This document shows positions 15,603 through 23,233 of a stretch of DNA of 64,000 bases, in pieces. Below the pieces are notes generated by a model. That model saw only the letters and a program-made list of their open reading frames with translations, had not been told where the DNA came from and did not search any database. Both the position numbers and the translations under genes were made by a program. Position 1 is the stretch's first letter. Every line of letters starts with the position of its first letter. The stretch spans positions 1,364,001-1,428,000 of the forward strand of contig NZ_JAABNS010000001.1 of assembly GCF_009928425.1 (NCBI RefSeq), given 5' to 3'. The DNA comes from Pseudarthrobacter sp. ATCC 49987. GTDB lineage: Bacteria; Actinomycetota; Actinomycetes; Actinomycetales; Micrococcaceae.

Positions 15603-15982
15603 TGGTCGGCCGCCTCTCGTGCGAACGTGAGGAGGGCGCGGTCGGCTTCGACTGAGTCGATCTCTGCGAGGTTCTCGGCGGCGAGCGCCGCCTTCAGCGT
15701 TTCCTCTGCCTGCTCGGATACCTTGCGGGCCTGCTGGAGCTTGGCGGCCGCGGTGATGGTCTTGCGGAGCAGGATGTTTGCCTGGGCGACTTCGTAGGGG
15801 CGGGACATGGCCACGACGGGGGCCGGGTAGAGCGGCGTGGGCGGAGTCAGGCGGGTCGGGGCGATCCGCTGCGCGGCGGGCGCGTCGTGGATCTCGGGGA
15901 CCCGGACGTGCTTCACCTCGCCGACTTCGGCATTGCCCAGGAAGGCCTGCTCGGTCATCGTCTCTGCTGGCTGTTCGGTCAT
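15599..15982 (-). CDS. Coiled-coil phage protein
   Basis: This 127-aa protein has a Pro-rich middle (APTRLTPPTPLYPAP) followed by a helical heptad-like region (ILLRKTITAAAKLQQARKVSEQ; LAEIDSVEADRALLTFA). The start ATG overlaps the previous stop as ATGA. It lies immediately before the ParB-like gene, and is probably its partner or accessory. No family recognised. Confidence 0.62.
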   Translation of the reverse strand: MTEQPAETMTEQAFLGNAEVGEVKHVRVPEIHDAPAAQRIAPTRLTPPTPLYPAPVVAMSRPYEVAQANILLRKTITAAAKLQQARKVSEQAEETLKAALAAENLAEIDSVEADRALLTFAREAADQ

Positions 15983-16167
15983 TGCTGGGTTCCTGTCTCA
16001 AGTACGAATCCGGCGGCGCCGGCGGTGAGGAAGAGCACGCCCACGAGGTAGGCGGAGTTGAACGTCGGGAAGGCTGCGGTCATGAGGAGCGCGCCGAGGA
16101 CGAGGAGAGGGGCGTAGACGTGGACGCGGCGGCGATTCTTGCCGACCCGAGCCGACGGTGCCCTCAC
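15979..16167 (-). CDS. 62-aa two-span membrane protein
   Basis: GTG start overlapping the previous stop (GTGA). After a basic N-terminus (RAPSARVGKNRRRVHV) come two hydrophobic stretches, YAPLLVLGALLMTAAF and YLVGVLFLTAGAAGFVL, separated by a short loop. Such two-span proteins in early lysogenic regions may act in superinfection exclusion, but that is only a possibility. Confidence 0.6.
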   Translation of the reverse strand: MRAPSARVGKNRRRVHVYAPLLVLGALLMTAAFPTFNSAYLVGVLFLTAGAAGFVLETGTQQ

Positions 16168-16421
16168 TGCGGGACCCCGGCGGTGGCGGGGCTGCGGTAC
16201 TCGTGGATGGAGTAGTTGGCCCGCGGGGAGCCGTCGACGATGATCTGCTTCGCGTGGACGTCGACGGCGATCATCTGCGGTGCTGGCCACTTCGAGCGAG
16301 CATAGGTCGCCAGCTGGGCGCTGAGTTCAAGGTTGTCCCGGAAGTGCAGATCAGCGCGGTCCTTGTACGGGCGGTGGCCGATCGGCTGCACCACGGCGAA
16401 CCGCTTCACCCTGGCCTTCAT
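16164..16421 (-). CDS. Small basic phage protein, unknown
   Basis: This encodes 85 aa with ATG overlapping the preceding stop as ATGA. The sequence is beta-strand-rich with a basic N-terminus (ARVKRFAVVQPIGHRPYKD), and PQMIAVDVHAKQIIVDG in the middle. No motif recognised. Tight packing with the neighbours supports a real gene. Confidence 0.6.
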   Translation of the reverse strand: MKARVKRFAVVQPIGHRPYKDRADLHFRDNLELSAQLATYARSKWPAPQMIAVDVHAKQIIVDGSPRANYSIHEYRSPATAGVPQ

Positions 16422-16906
16422 GCCCGGACGCCGAACAGGATCTCGTCCCGGCGGTTGGCAGCAGCCAGGCCGGGGCTGGGCTTGGGGCCGGCAGCTGTCG
16501 GAGCCTGGGGTGTTGGCTCGACGGCTGCCGGAGTTTTGGGGGCAGCGACGTCGGCGACTTCGTCGAGGCTCACGCGTGTGGCCAGCTCGTAACGTTCCTC
16601 GGCCTGCTCGATGTCATGGATGAGGTTTGTTGTCAGCTTTCCGAGGTCGTCCCGGAGGGCTTCGAGGTGGTCAAGGGTACTGCCGGCGTTGCCGGTGGCG
16701 TCGAAGTCCTTCAGCGCCCGAACGCCGGAGAGGAGTTTCTCGGCCTTGTGGGTGACGTGCCCGACCAGCACGTGGCGCTGGTTGCGGACCAGGGCGAGGT
16801 TGGCGTCAGTGATGGACGGCTGCTGCGCCACCACGTCCTCGGCCCCAAAGTACAGATTGCGGGGGAGTTCCGACGTAGCCGGCCCCTGTGAAGTGCGAGC
16901 ATCCAT
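16418..16906 (-). CDS. First gene of the leftward early operon, helical protein
   Basis: This encodes 162 aa. It is largely helical (DANLALVRNQRHVLVGHVTHKAEKLLSG; HLEALRDDLGKLTTNLIHDIEQAEERYEL), with a Pro/Ala-rich linker before a C-terminal NRRDEILFGVRA. As the first gene downstream of the regulatory gap it is probably the first early protein made on induction. It has no recognised family. Confidence 0.64.
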   Translation of the reverse strand: MDARTSQGPATSELPRNLYFGAEDVVAQQPSITDANLALVRNQRHVLVGHVTHKAEKLLSGVRALKDFDATGNAGSTLDHLEALRDDLGKLTTNLIHDIEQAEERYELATRVSLDEVADVAAPKTPAAVEPTPQAPTAAGPKPSPGLAAANRRDEILFGVRA

Positions 16907-16928
16907 TGATAGACTCGATTCTGATTCG

Positions 16929-16964
16929 AGAGCCAGGTGACCCCGTGCAAAAGGGCCTGGCTCT
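16929..16964. promoter_or_regulatory. Inverted repeat upstream of the early operon
   Basis: AGAGCCAGG and CCTGGCTCT pair over 9 bp around an 18-base loop that contains CCC and GGG, which pair further. It lies 22 bases before the first early gene, so it is a candidate terminator of leftward read-through from the regulator gene, or an operator. Confidence 0.5.
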
Positions 16965-17030
16965 TGGGTTATCTACGGGCGGTCCAGTGTGATTCTTTGG
17001 CGAGAGGTCACTGGGCCGCCCTACTTACTG

Positions 17031-17052
17031 CCCGCCGGCGGTGCCGGGCGGG
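17031..17052 (-). terminator. GC hairpin after the leftward HTH gene
   Basis: CCCGCCGGC-GGT-GCCGGGCGGG folds into a strong stem 11 bases after the stop of the HTH gene. No T-run follows, so termination may be partial. Further left, an imperfect repeat GGTCCAGTG ... CACTGGGCC lies at 16,981-17,017. Confidence 0.5.
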
Positions 17053-17063
17053 ACAACTGGGGG

Positions 17064-17303
17064 TCAGGCGGACTGTGCCCGGGCTGGAGCTTCTGCCGGC
17101 AATAGCTTCGCGACTGGTACGCCGAACTTGTCGGCGAGCGCGTAGAGCTCTTCTACATCGATGGGGGTGACGCCGAGGTAGCGGCGGTTTGCGGAGGACT
17201 GGCTGACGCCGAGTGCTGCGGCGATGTCGCGCTGGGACATCTTGAGTCGGGCGGCTTCGGCCCTGACATTGGCGGCTACCCGCTCGCTGACTGTTTCACT
17301 CAT
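17064..17303 (-). CDS. XRE-type HTH regulator (Cro/excise-like)
   Basis: This 79-aa protein has a central HTH motif: LKMSQRDIAAALGVSQSSANRRYLG, after an amphipathic N-terminus (SETVSERVAANVRAEAA), ending ELYALADKFGVPVAKLLPAE. This is the size of a phage Cro-like or small repressor. It is transcribed away from the other HTH gene and leads into the early operon. Its start codon lies eight bases after a -10 box TAATAC, so the message is probably leaderless. Confidence 0.84.
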   Translation of the reverse strand: MSETVSERVAANVRAEAARLKMSQRDIAAALGVSQSSANRRYLGVTPIDVEELYALADKFGVPVAKLLPAEAPARAQSA

Positions 17304-17473
17304 GAGTAAGAGTATTACCCAAAAATGAGTAAGTTACAAGCCTGAAATTCACGTGGTTTTACCGTGTCGGCAGGTAGCCGGCGATGGTAATCCGAGTGGT
17401 TGAATTAACGGTAAAGTGGTCGGTTCGCCCGTTTGGTGTTGCACTTACCCAGTCAATGGGTATAGTTCAGTCC
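17304..17473. promoter_or_regulatory. Divergent immunity-region promoters and operators
   Basis: Two leaderless promoters face outwards. Rightward: -35 TTGCAC (17,439-17,444), 16 bases, -10 TATAGT (17,461-17,466), ATG 7 bases later. Leftward: -35 TTGTAA (rc of 17,334-17,339), 16 bases, -10 TAATAC (rc of 17,312-17,317), ATG 8 bases later. Operator candidates: direct repeat ATGAGTAAG at 17,302 and 17,325 across the leftward promoter, and inverted repeat TACCC-N7-GGGTA (17,446-17,462) overlapping the rightward -10. TTACC-like motifs recur at 17,315 and 17,358. This is a classic lysogeny switch layout; which protein binds which site is not shown. Confidence 0.72.
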
Positions 17474-17800
17474 ATGAGCACAGCAATCAACGAACAGCAT
17501 TCATCCGAGTCGTTGTCCGTCGCAGTTGCCCGCCGGCTGCGGGGGCAACTTGCTGAACGAAACATCAAGGGTTCCGAACTGGCTCGCCTCACGGGGCTTC
17601 CTCAGTCAACGGTGTCCAGGAAGCTCCTCGGCGGCACGCCGTTTACCCTGGACGAACTGCAGAGCATCTGCGAAGTATCCGGCATCAGCCTCGAGTACAT
17701 CCTGGTGGGCCTCTCAATTGAGTCCGGACCTGTCCCTCCCAAGGGGGGCGAACGCAACCCAAAATCTAAGGCGGTCTCGAATACCCGGCCTTTGGATTAG
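17474..17800 (+). CDS. XRE-type HTH repressor (CI-like), stop in att site
   Basis: This 108-aa protein has an HTH domain, VARRLRGQLAERNIKGSELA followed by RLTGLPQSTVSRKLLG, and TFTLDELQSICEVSGISLEYIL. It is the only rightward phage gene near the prophage end, so it is the likely CI-type lysogeny repressor. Its last codons (SNTRPLD) and stop codon TAG (17,798-17,800) lie inside the tRNA-Arg anticodon-loop sequence. Integration would therefore have defined the C-terminus: in the free phage the 3' end of the gene may differ. A leaderless start is indicated by the -10 box seven bases upstream. Confidence 0.85.
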   Translation: MSTAINEQHSSESLSVAVARRLRGQLAERNIKGSELARLTGLPQSTVSRKLLGGTPFTLDELQSICEVSGISLEYILVGLSIESGPVPPKGGERNPKSKAVSNTRPLD

Positions 17801-17834
17801 AAGGCCGCTGCTCTATCCCCTGAGCTACTGGGGC
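17797..17834 (-). other. Prophage attachment junction: 5' half of tRNA-Arg(TCT)
   Basis: From 17,834 leftwards the minus strand reads a perfect tRNA 5' half: acceptor GCCCCAG, D arm GCTC-AGGGGATA-GAGC, then anticodon arm GCGGC and loop CTTCTAA (anticodon TCT, Arg). After the loop the sequence stops being tRNA-like: the 3' anticodon strand, T arm and acceptor (CTGGGGC expected) are absent. The rest of the tRNA must lie at the other prophage end, or the phage carries a replacement there. This marks the right att site. Confidence 0.82.
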
Positions 17835-18049
17835 ACGTCGGCGTACCTGCCCGGCTGCTGCCGGGGGACGCCTCCAAAAGTTTAGCGTGCCCCGCGCGAC
17901 TCCGCTGTCAGGAACACCCGGCGGCCCCGACACCGCGGTGCCCCGGAGCGGGTTTTCCACATGGCGCACCTCGGCCCTCGCGGAGGACTCTGCCCGGGGC
18001 GAAGCTGGAGGAGCCTGCTAGGGCACACATTTCGAGACAGGACATGAGA

Positions 18050-18628
18050 ATGAGTGACAACATCACGGTCCGTGGCTTCGTCGCCACGGAGCCCAAGAGT
18101 TCGACGACGCCGGGCGGCGTGGCGACGGCGAACTTCCGGCTGGGTTGCACCGAACGGCGCTACGACCGCGCGACGAACACCTGGATTGACGGGAACATCA
18201 ACTGGTTCACGGTCCAGGGCTACCGGCAGTTGGCAGGAAACATCGGCTGCAGCATCAAGAAGGGCCAGCGGGTCATCGTCGTGGGACGGCTCAAGATGAG
18301 GAGCTGGGAGAATGATGGGCGGATCTACCACGTGGCCGAAATCGACGCCGAGTCCGTCGGCCATGACCTCATGTGGGGATCCGCCAACTACATCCGTACA
18401 GCTGCTGGCAACGGTCCCCAAGCTGTTGCCGGCCCCGCCGGTTCGTCGGCAGCGGACCCCGATAGCCGCCGCGGCGGGAACACGGAGGACGACCAGAACC
18501 ACCCGGAACATGAGGGGAGCGATGACGATGACGGGCCCGCCACCCACTCTGTATTCGTTGACGACGCAACCGGCGGGGTGGAGGAGCTCGATGAGGAGAC
18601 GGGCGAACTGAAAGAGGCCGCCGCCTGA
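18050..18628 (+). CDS. ssb: Single-stranded DNA-binding protein (second ssb)
   Basis: This 192-aa protein carries an OB-fold SSB core: SDNITVRGFVATEPKS, then NFRLGCTERRYDRATNTWIDG, NWFTVQGYRQLAGNI and GQRVIVVGRLKMRSWE. Residues 125-192 are acidic and disordered (NTEDDQNHPEHEGSDDDDG) without the usual DDIPF tip, ending KEAAA. The partner-binding tail is therefore atypical, and this is likely the second SSB of actinobacteria rather than the one encoded with rpsF-rplI. ATG at 18,050 is preferred over one six bases earlier because AGGA is seven bases upstream of the second. Immediately beyond the prophage junction, so it is host DNA. Confidence 0.9.
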   Translation: MSDNITVRGFVATEPKSSTTPGGVATANFRLGCTERRYDRATNTWIDGNINWFTVQGYRQLAGNIGCSIKKGQRVIVVGRLKMRSWENDGRIYHVAEIDAESVGHDLMWGSANYIRTAAGNGPQAVAGPAGSSAADPDSRRGGNTEDDQNHPEHEGSDDDDGPATHSVFVDDATGGVEELDEETGELKEAAA

Positions 18629-18907
18629 ACGGCCGCGGGCGCGCCCGTTACAGTGCTGAGGTCACGCCGGCACTGCTGAGCCACGGTGCGGCGCCCGCCC
18701 TTGTCGCGTTCAACGCCACGTTGCTGGTTCTGGAAGCGGCGGTCGGGTGCTCGGCGCCGTCGATGGATGGCGCCGGCTCCACATGGCCCGTCGTCTCAGC
18801 CGGGATCTCAGCAGGACCCCTGCGGGGCTGGACGCAGACGCGGCCGGGCAGTACATCAGGACTGCAGGAATGTGAGTTATCCCGGCCGAACCACTAGATT
18901 TGTAGGC

Positions 18908-20590
18908 ATGGCGGAATTTATCTACACAATGACCAACGCCCGCAAAGCTGTTGGCGAAAAACTCATCCTCGATGACGTAAGCATGTCCTTCTTCCCGGGG
19001 GCCAAGATCGGCGTTGTCGGCCCGAATGGTGCCGGTAAGTCCACCATTCTGAAGATCATGGCCGGGCTGGACACACCCTCAAACGGTGAGGCCCGGCTCA
19101 GCCCCGGCTACACGGTCGGAATCCTGCTGCAGGAGCCCCCGCTGAACGAGGACAAGACCGTTCTGGGCAATGTCCAGGAAGGTGTCGGCGAGATCTACGG
19201 CAAGATCCAGCGCTTCAACGACATCTCCGAGGAGATGGCGAACCCTGATGCTGACTACGATGCCCTCCTGGAGGAAATGGGTCAGCTGCAGGAAGCGATC
19301 GACGCCGCCGATGCCTGGGATCTCGATTCCCAGCTGGAGCAGGCCATGGACGCCCTCCGCTGCCCGCCGCCGGAAGCCGACGTCACCCTGCTCTCCGGCG
19401 GTGAGCGCCGCCGCGTCGCCCTCTGCAAGCTCCTGCTCCAGAAGCCGGACCTGCTGCTCCTCGACGAGCCCACCAACCACCTTGACGCCGAGAGCGTGCT
19501 CTGGCTTGAGCAGCACCTCTCCAACTACCCGGGCGCCGTCCTCGCTGTCACCCACGACCGGTACTTCCTTGACCACGTGGCGGAGTGGATCGCCGAAGTG
19601 GACCGCGGCCACCTCTACCCGTACGAGGGCAACTACTCCACGTACCTCGAGAAGAAGCGCGCCCGCCTCGAAGTCCAGGGCAAGAAGGACGCCAAACAGG
19701 CCAAGCGCCTCACCGAGGAACTCGAGTGGGTCCGCTCCAACGCCAAGGGACGCCAGACCAAGTCCAAGGCCCGTCTGGCGCGCTACGAGGAAATGGCCGC
19801 CGAGGCCGACCGCACCCGCAAGCTGGACTTCGAAGAGATCCAGATTCCGCCGGGACCCCGCCTGGGCGGCCTTGTCCTGGAGGCGAAGAACCTGCAGAAG
19901 GGCTTCGAGGACCGCACCCTGATCGACGGGCTCTCCTTCACCCTGCCCCGCAACGGCATCGTCGGTGTCATCGGCCCCAACGGCGTCGGCAAGACCACCC
20001 TGTTCAAGACCATCGTCGGGCTCGAGCCCCTCGACGGCGGCGAGTTGAAGATCGGTGACTCCGTCAAGATCTCCTACGCGGACCAGAGCCGCGGCGGCAT
20101 CGACCCGAACAAGACCCTGTGGGAGGTTGTCTCCGACGGCCTCGACTACATCCAGGTCGGCCAGGTCGAAATGCCGTCCCGCGCCTACGTCGCCGCCTTC
20201 GGCTTCAAGGGACCGGACCAGCAGAAGAAGGCCGGGGTCCTCTCCGGTGGTGAGCGCAACCGCCTGAACCTGGCCCTGACCCTCAAGCAGGGCGGAAACC
20301 TGCTCCTCCTCGATGAGCCCACTAACGACCTCGACGTCGAGACCCTCAGCAGCCTCGAAAACGCCCTGCTCGAATTCCCGGGCTGCGCCGTGGTGGTCTC
20401 GCACGACCGCTGGTTCCTGGACCGTGTGGCCACCCACATCCTGGCCTACGAAGGTGACGAGGAAAACCCCTCCAAGTGGTACTGGTTCGAAGGCAACTTC
20501 GAGTCCTACGAGGAGAACAAGGTCGAACGCCTGGGCCCGGATGCAGCCAAGCCGCACCGCGTGACCCACCGCCGCCTCACCCGCGACTAA
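18908..20590 (+). CDS. ettA: ABC-F translation factor EttA
   Basis: This 560-aa protein has two ATP-binding cassettes and no membrane domain. ABC1: Walker A GPNGAGKST (residues 38-46), signature LSGGERRR, and a Walker B LLLLDEPTNHLD; ABC2: GPNGVGKTT, LSGGERNR, LLLLDEPTNDLD, each with the H-loop SHDRW/THDRYF. The region LEKKRARLEVQGKKDAK to RKLDFEEIQIPPGPRLG is the linker of the EttA subfamily. It sits in the ribosomal E site and gates the first peptide bond according to ATP level. A short 5' leader with -10 TAGATT seven bases before the ATG suggests a leaderless mRNA. Confidence 0.95.
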   Translation: MAEFIYTMTNARKAVGEKLILDDVSMSFFPGAKIGVVGPNGAGKSTILKIMAGLDTPSNGEARLSPGYTVGILLQEPPLNEDKTVLGNVQEGVGEIYGKIQRFNDISEEMANPDADYDALLEEMGQLQEAIDAADAWDLDSQLEQAMDALRCPPPEADVTLLSGGERRRVALCKLLLQKPDLLLLDEPTNHLDAESVLWLEQHLSNYPGAVLAVTHDRYFLDHVAEWIAEVDRGHLYPYEGNYSTYLEKKRARLEVQGKKDAKQAKRLTEELEWVRSNAKGRQTKSKARLARYEEMAAEADRTRKLDFEEIQIPPGPRLGGLVLEAKNLQKGFEDRTLIDGLSFTLPRNGIVGVIGPNGVGKTTLFKTIVGLEPLDGGELKIGDSVKISYADQSRGGIDPNKTLWEVVSDGLDYIQVGQVEMPSRAYVAAFGFKGPDQQKKAGVLSGGERNRLNLALTLKQGGNLLLLDEPTNDLDVETLSSLENALLEFPGCAVVVSHDRWFLDRVATHILAYEGDEENPSKWYWFEGNFESYEENKVERLGPDAAKPHRVTHRRLTRD

Positions 20591-20629
20591 GTTCTCCACT
20601 TAGCCCGCGACGCACACGAGCGGAACAGA

Positions 20630-20663
20630 AAGGCCGGCTCCCCGCCAAGGGAGCCGGCCTTTT
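20630..20663. terminator. Intrinsic terminator between ettA and tesB
   Basis: A 13-bp perfect stem (AAGGCCGGCTCCC / GGGAGCCGGCCTT) with a CGCCAA loop and flanking A and T runs, so it can terminate both the rightward ettA and the leftward thioesterase transcript. Confidence 0.92.
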
Positions 20664-20713
20664 CGCGTGGCAGCGGCAGCGGCGACGGGCAGCCGGGCCC
20701 GACGGTACGGGGG

Positions 20714-21694
20714 TCAGCCGCGTTCGGCCTTGCGCATCTGGTGCTCCAGGACCTTGGTCTGGACTACGCCCTTGACCTTGCTCTTGAGGTCCGTGGGAAC
20801 CCGGATCATGCCTTCCTGCGCCACTGTGGCCACATGCCGGCCGTCGCGGCTGAAGATCTTGCCGGTGGCCAGGCCGCGGGCGCCCTGGGCGCTGGGGGAC
20901 TCCTGGACGTAAAGCAGCCACTCGTCCACCCGGACCGGCCGGTGCCACCACATGGCGTGGTCCAGGCTGGCCACGGACATGCCCGGGGTAATCCAGCTCA
21001 TTCCGTGCTTGCGCAGGATGGATTCCAGCAGGGTGTAGTCACTGGCGTAGGCCAGGGCAGCGCGGTGCAGTTCCGGATCATTGGGCATCGGTCCGAACGT
21101 CTTCATCCAGACGGCGTTGCGCGGTTCCTTTTCGCCCTTGGCCGAGACGTACAGCGCCGGGTCGACGTGCCGGATGTCAAAGGGCCGCTCATACGCCCAG
21201 TGGCGTGCCACCGGGTGGTCGAACTTGCCCAGCAGGTCAGCGGTGCTGGGCAGCGACTCCGGCCCCGGGATGCCGGCCGGCATCTCGGACTGGTGCTCGA
21301 TTCCCTCGTCCTCATCCTGGAAGGAGGCGATCATGGACAGGATGGGCATGCCCTCCTGGTACGCATGGACACGCCGCGCCGAAAACGAGCGGCCGTCCCT
21401 CAGCCGCTGGACGCCAAAAGTGATCGGCTTGTTGGCATCCCCCGGACGCAGGAAGTACCCGTGCATGGAGTGCACGCCGCGCTCCTCCGGAACTGTCCGG
21501 CTGCCGGCGATCAGGGACTGCGCCAGCACCTGGCCGCCGAACACGCGGTGCCGGGGCTGCTGCTGGGAGGGGCCCATAAAGATGTCCTCGTCGGTCCGGG
21601 CACCCTCCAGTTCACCGAGGTTCAGCAGGTGGAGGAGCGAGGAGGTGGGGTCCTGTGTCGGCGGCCCCTGCAATCCGGCTTCGGCTTCAGTCAT
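20714..21694 (-). CDS. tesB: Acyl-CoA thioesterase II
   Basis: This 326-aa TesB-type double hotdog enzyme hydrolyses acyl-CoA to free acid and CoA. Motifs: HRVFGGQVLAQSL (first hotdog), HSMHGYFLRPGD, SFSARRVHAYQEG and the second hotdog's SLDHAMWWHRP ... VQESPSAQGARGLATGKIF, including the Asp and Thr/Gln region of TesB active sites. It belongs to the standard actinobacterial neighbourhood of ettA. It converges on ettA with the shared terminator. Confidence 0.94.
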   Translation of the reverse strand: MTEAEAGLQGPPTQDPTSSLLHLLNLGELEGARTDEDIFMGPSQQQPRHRVFGGQVLAQSLIAGSRTVPEERGVHSMHGYFLRPGDANKPITFGVQRLRDGRSFSARRVHAYQEGMPILSMIASFQDEDEGIEHQSEMPAGIPGPESLPSTADLLGKFDHPVARHWAYERPFDIRHVDPALYVSAKGEKEPRNAVWMKTFGPMPNDPELHRAALAYASDYTLLESILRKHGMSWITPGMSVASLDHAMWWHRPVRVDEWLLYVQESPSAQGARGLATGKIFSRDGRHVATVAQEGMIRVPTDLKSKVKGVVQTKVLEHQMRKAERG

Positions 21695-21757
21695 GGTTCG
21701 ACTCTAGACGTCCCTGCGGCACCGCCCCAAAGAGGCACAGCCGGTAGAGTCGAGATT

Positions 21758-22417
21758 GTGTCTGACGTCCTAACCCAGCCCCTGCAGTTCACCGATCCCC
21801 GCGACCTCGCAGATCTGCGCACCTTCGCCACCCGCGCCAAATCGATCGACGACGGCGCCATCCGTCTCCAGGCGTCCGGCCAGGTGCTCGCGGCCTACGT
21901 GTGTGTGCTGCGGCCGCGGCTGCTGGGAGAGTCGACGCCGACGATCCTCGGGCTGCGGACCATGGCCCTGGCGCAGCCGGCGGACACGGATGTTACGGTC
22001 CCGATCTCTGCGGTGCTGGACCGGCTGGCACGCGCGGGGGAGAACGACGTCGAGCTGCCGCTGCCGCCGGTGACCGTCACCGAATCATGGGCCGGCGTCG
22101 GTGCGCCCCGGACCGGGTGGGAGGCCGTCGCCACGCTGCCGGATTCCGCCCTGCGCCAGTCGGCCGAGGCCGGCATCAGTGAGATCGCGGCCATCATTCC
22201 GGACAAACCCGGCGCCTTGATCGTCAACAACGCCCGCGCCACGGTCTGGGGCAGGGAACTGCCCGGCGCCGGCGGGCTCCCGCTGGGCGCCGCCTTCGCG
22301 GCCCTCACGCTGGGCTTCCTGGCCGACGGCGAACAGCAGCTCTACCGGGCCGGACGCTGGTTCCGGCTCAGCGGGCCCCGGGGGCACGTCCTGGCCCGCA
22401 CCGGTTCGGGACTTTAG
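21758..22417 (+). CDS. Conserved actinobacterial protein of unknown function
   Basis: This encodes 219 aa, beginning at a GTG seven bases after a -10 box TAGAGT, so it is leaderless. The sequence is hydrophobic-neutral without transmembrane segments or known catalytic motif; recognisable phrases are RDLADLRTFATRAKSIDDGAIRL and WEAVATLPDSALRQSAEAGISEI. It diverges from the thioesterase gene by a 63-base gap. No family named with confidence. Confidence 0.82.
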   Translation: MSDVLTQPLQFTDPRDLADLRTFATRAKSIDDGAIRLQASGQVLAAYVCVLRPRLLGESTPTILGLRTMALAQPADTDVTVPISAVLDRLARAGENDVELPLPPVTVTESWAGVGAPRTGWEAVATLPDSALRQSAEAGISEIAAIIPDKPGALIVNNARATVWGRELPGAGGLPLGAAFAALTLGFLADGEQQLYRAGRWFRLSGPRGHVLARTGSGL

Positions 22418-22477
22418 GCCTTCGGGATGACAGCCTGGCGCCCTCGCCGGTCTTGACGGGCCTGCCATACTGGGCCC

Positions 22478-23181
22478 ATGAGCGGCATGTCGGTGCTGGA
22501 TCCCCCGAGTGACACCTTGGCTTCAACGATGCGCTGCATCCGGACCGCAGGTGGATCCGCGCGCTCCGTTTCACGGTCGGCATCCTCGTGCTTGTCGCCC
22601 TCGTCCGGAAGACGTACGACGCGACGCTCCCGGGCAATGACGTGGACATCGCCCAGCTCTACTCGGAATTCACGGTCCAGTCGAACCTTGCGCTTGGGCT
22701 CGTGCTCGTCGCATCCGCTGCGCTGCCGCGGACCCGGCTGCCGGAGTGGTGGGACCGCCTGTTCGGTGCGCTGGCCTTGTACCTCGTGATGACGGGCCTC
22801 ATCTATGTCGTCCTCGTGGCCCCGCCCGGGGAGCCGTGGTGGAGCCTGGACATGTACTGGCCCCAGCTCGTGCACCACCGCCTGGCTCCGCTGTTCGCCG
22901 CGCTCGACTGGCTCCTGGTCACGAGGACCGTGCGCGGCACCTGGCGGCGGCCGATCATGTGGCTCGGCTACCCCGCCGCCTTCCTCGTCTTCTCGTGGGT
23001 GCGCGGTGCGATCGACGGCTGGTACGTCTACGACTTCCTCGATCCGACGCTCGACGGCGGCTGGCCGGCCGCGCTGACGACAACGGCCCAGGTGCTCGTC
23101 GCTTTCCTCATCGTGGCGGTCCTCCTGCACGTCGCCGGCAATGCGCGCGCCGCGCTCGCGGTACGGCACGGACGGCGCTGA
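22478..23181 (+). pseudogene. Pr6Pr-type membrane protein, apparently frameshifted near 22,513
   Basis: The main open frame (22,588-23,181, 197 aa) has six hydrophobic stretches in the Pr6Pr / FAR-17a layout, including LALGLVLVASAAL, LALYLVMTGLIYVVLV, PRRIGYLAYPAAFLVF-like segment and TAQVLVAFLIVAVLLHVAG. Upstream bases 22,513-22,587 also read as protein in that frame (LGFNDALHPDRRW then RALRFTVGILVLVALV, the first membrane span) but contain no start codon before the stop at 22,510. A start ATG at 22,478 reads MSGMSVLDPPSDT in another frame; adding one base near 22,513 would join the two. A native CTG or alternative start cannot be ruled out. Confidence 0.55.
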
Positions 23182-23233
23182 TCCCCGGCCGGTTCCGCAC
23201 CGGCGCACCGCAGCAACGTCGCGGTTCCGCCCC

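Larger units (their letters stand above)
1..17803 (-). mobile_element. Siphovirus prophage, right part (continues off the left edge)
   Basis: A continuous leftward block of phage genes: two divergent HTH regulators at the right end, early genes, HNH and terminases, portal, protease, capsid, head-tail joining proteins and tail tube. The right boundary is set by the 5' half of a tRNA-Arg(TCT) gene (17,834 down to 17,797) whose 3' half is replaced by phage sequence. Gene order is that of an HK97-like temperate phage opened between integrase and repressor, so lysis genes and the integrase should lie left of base 1; none is seen here. No structural gene in the window is visibly broken, so the prophage could be intact. 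The exact att core cannot be fixed without the left junction. Confidence 0.93.

Noticed and set aside
1..17803. Integrase or excisionase gene within the prophage segment
   Set aside because: No tyrosine or serine recombinase motif was seen among the proteins here; it probably lies beyond the left edge.
17797..17834. Functional tRNA-Arg gene at the prophage edge
   Set aside because: Only the 5' half to the anticodon loop is present; the 3' anticodon strand, T arm and acceptor do not pair.
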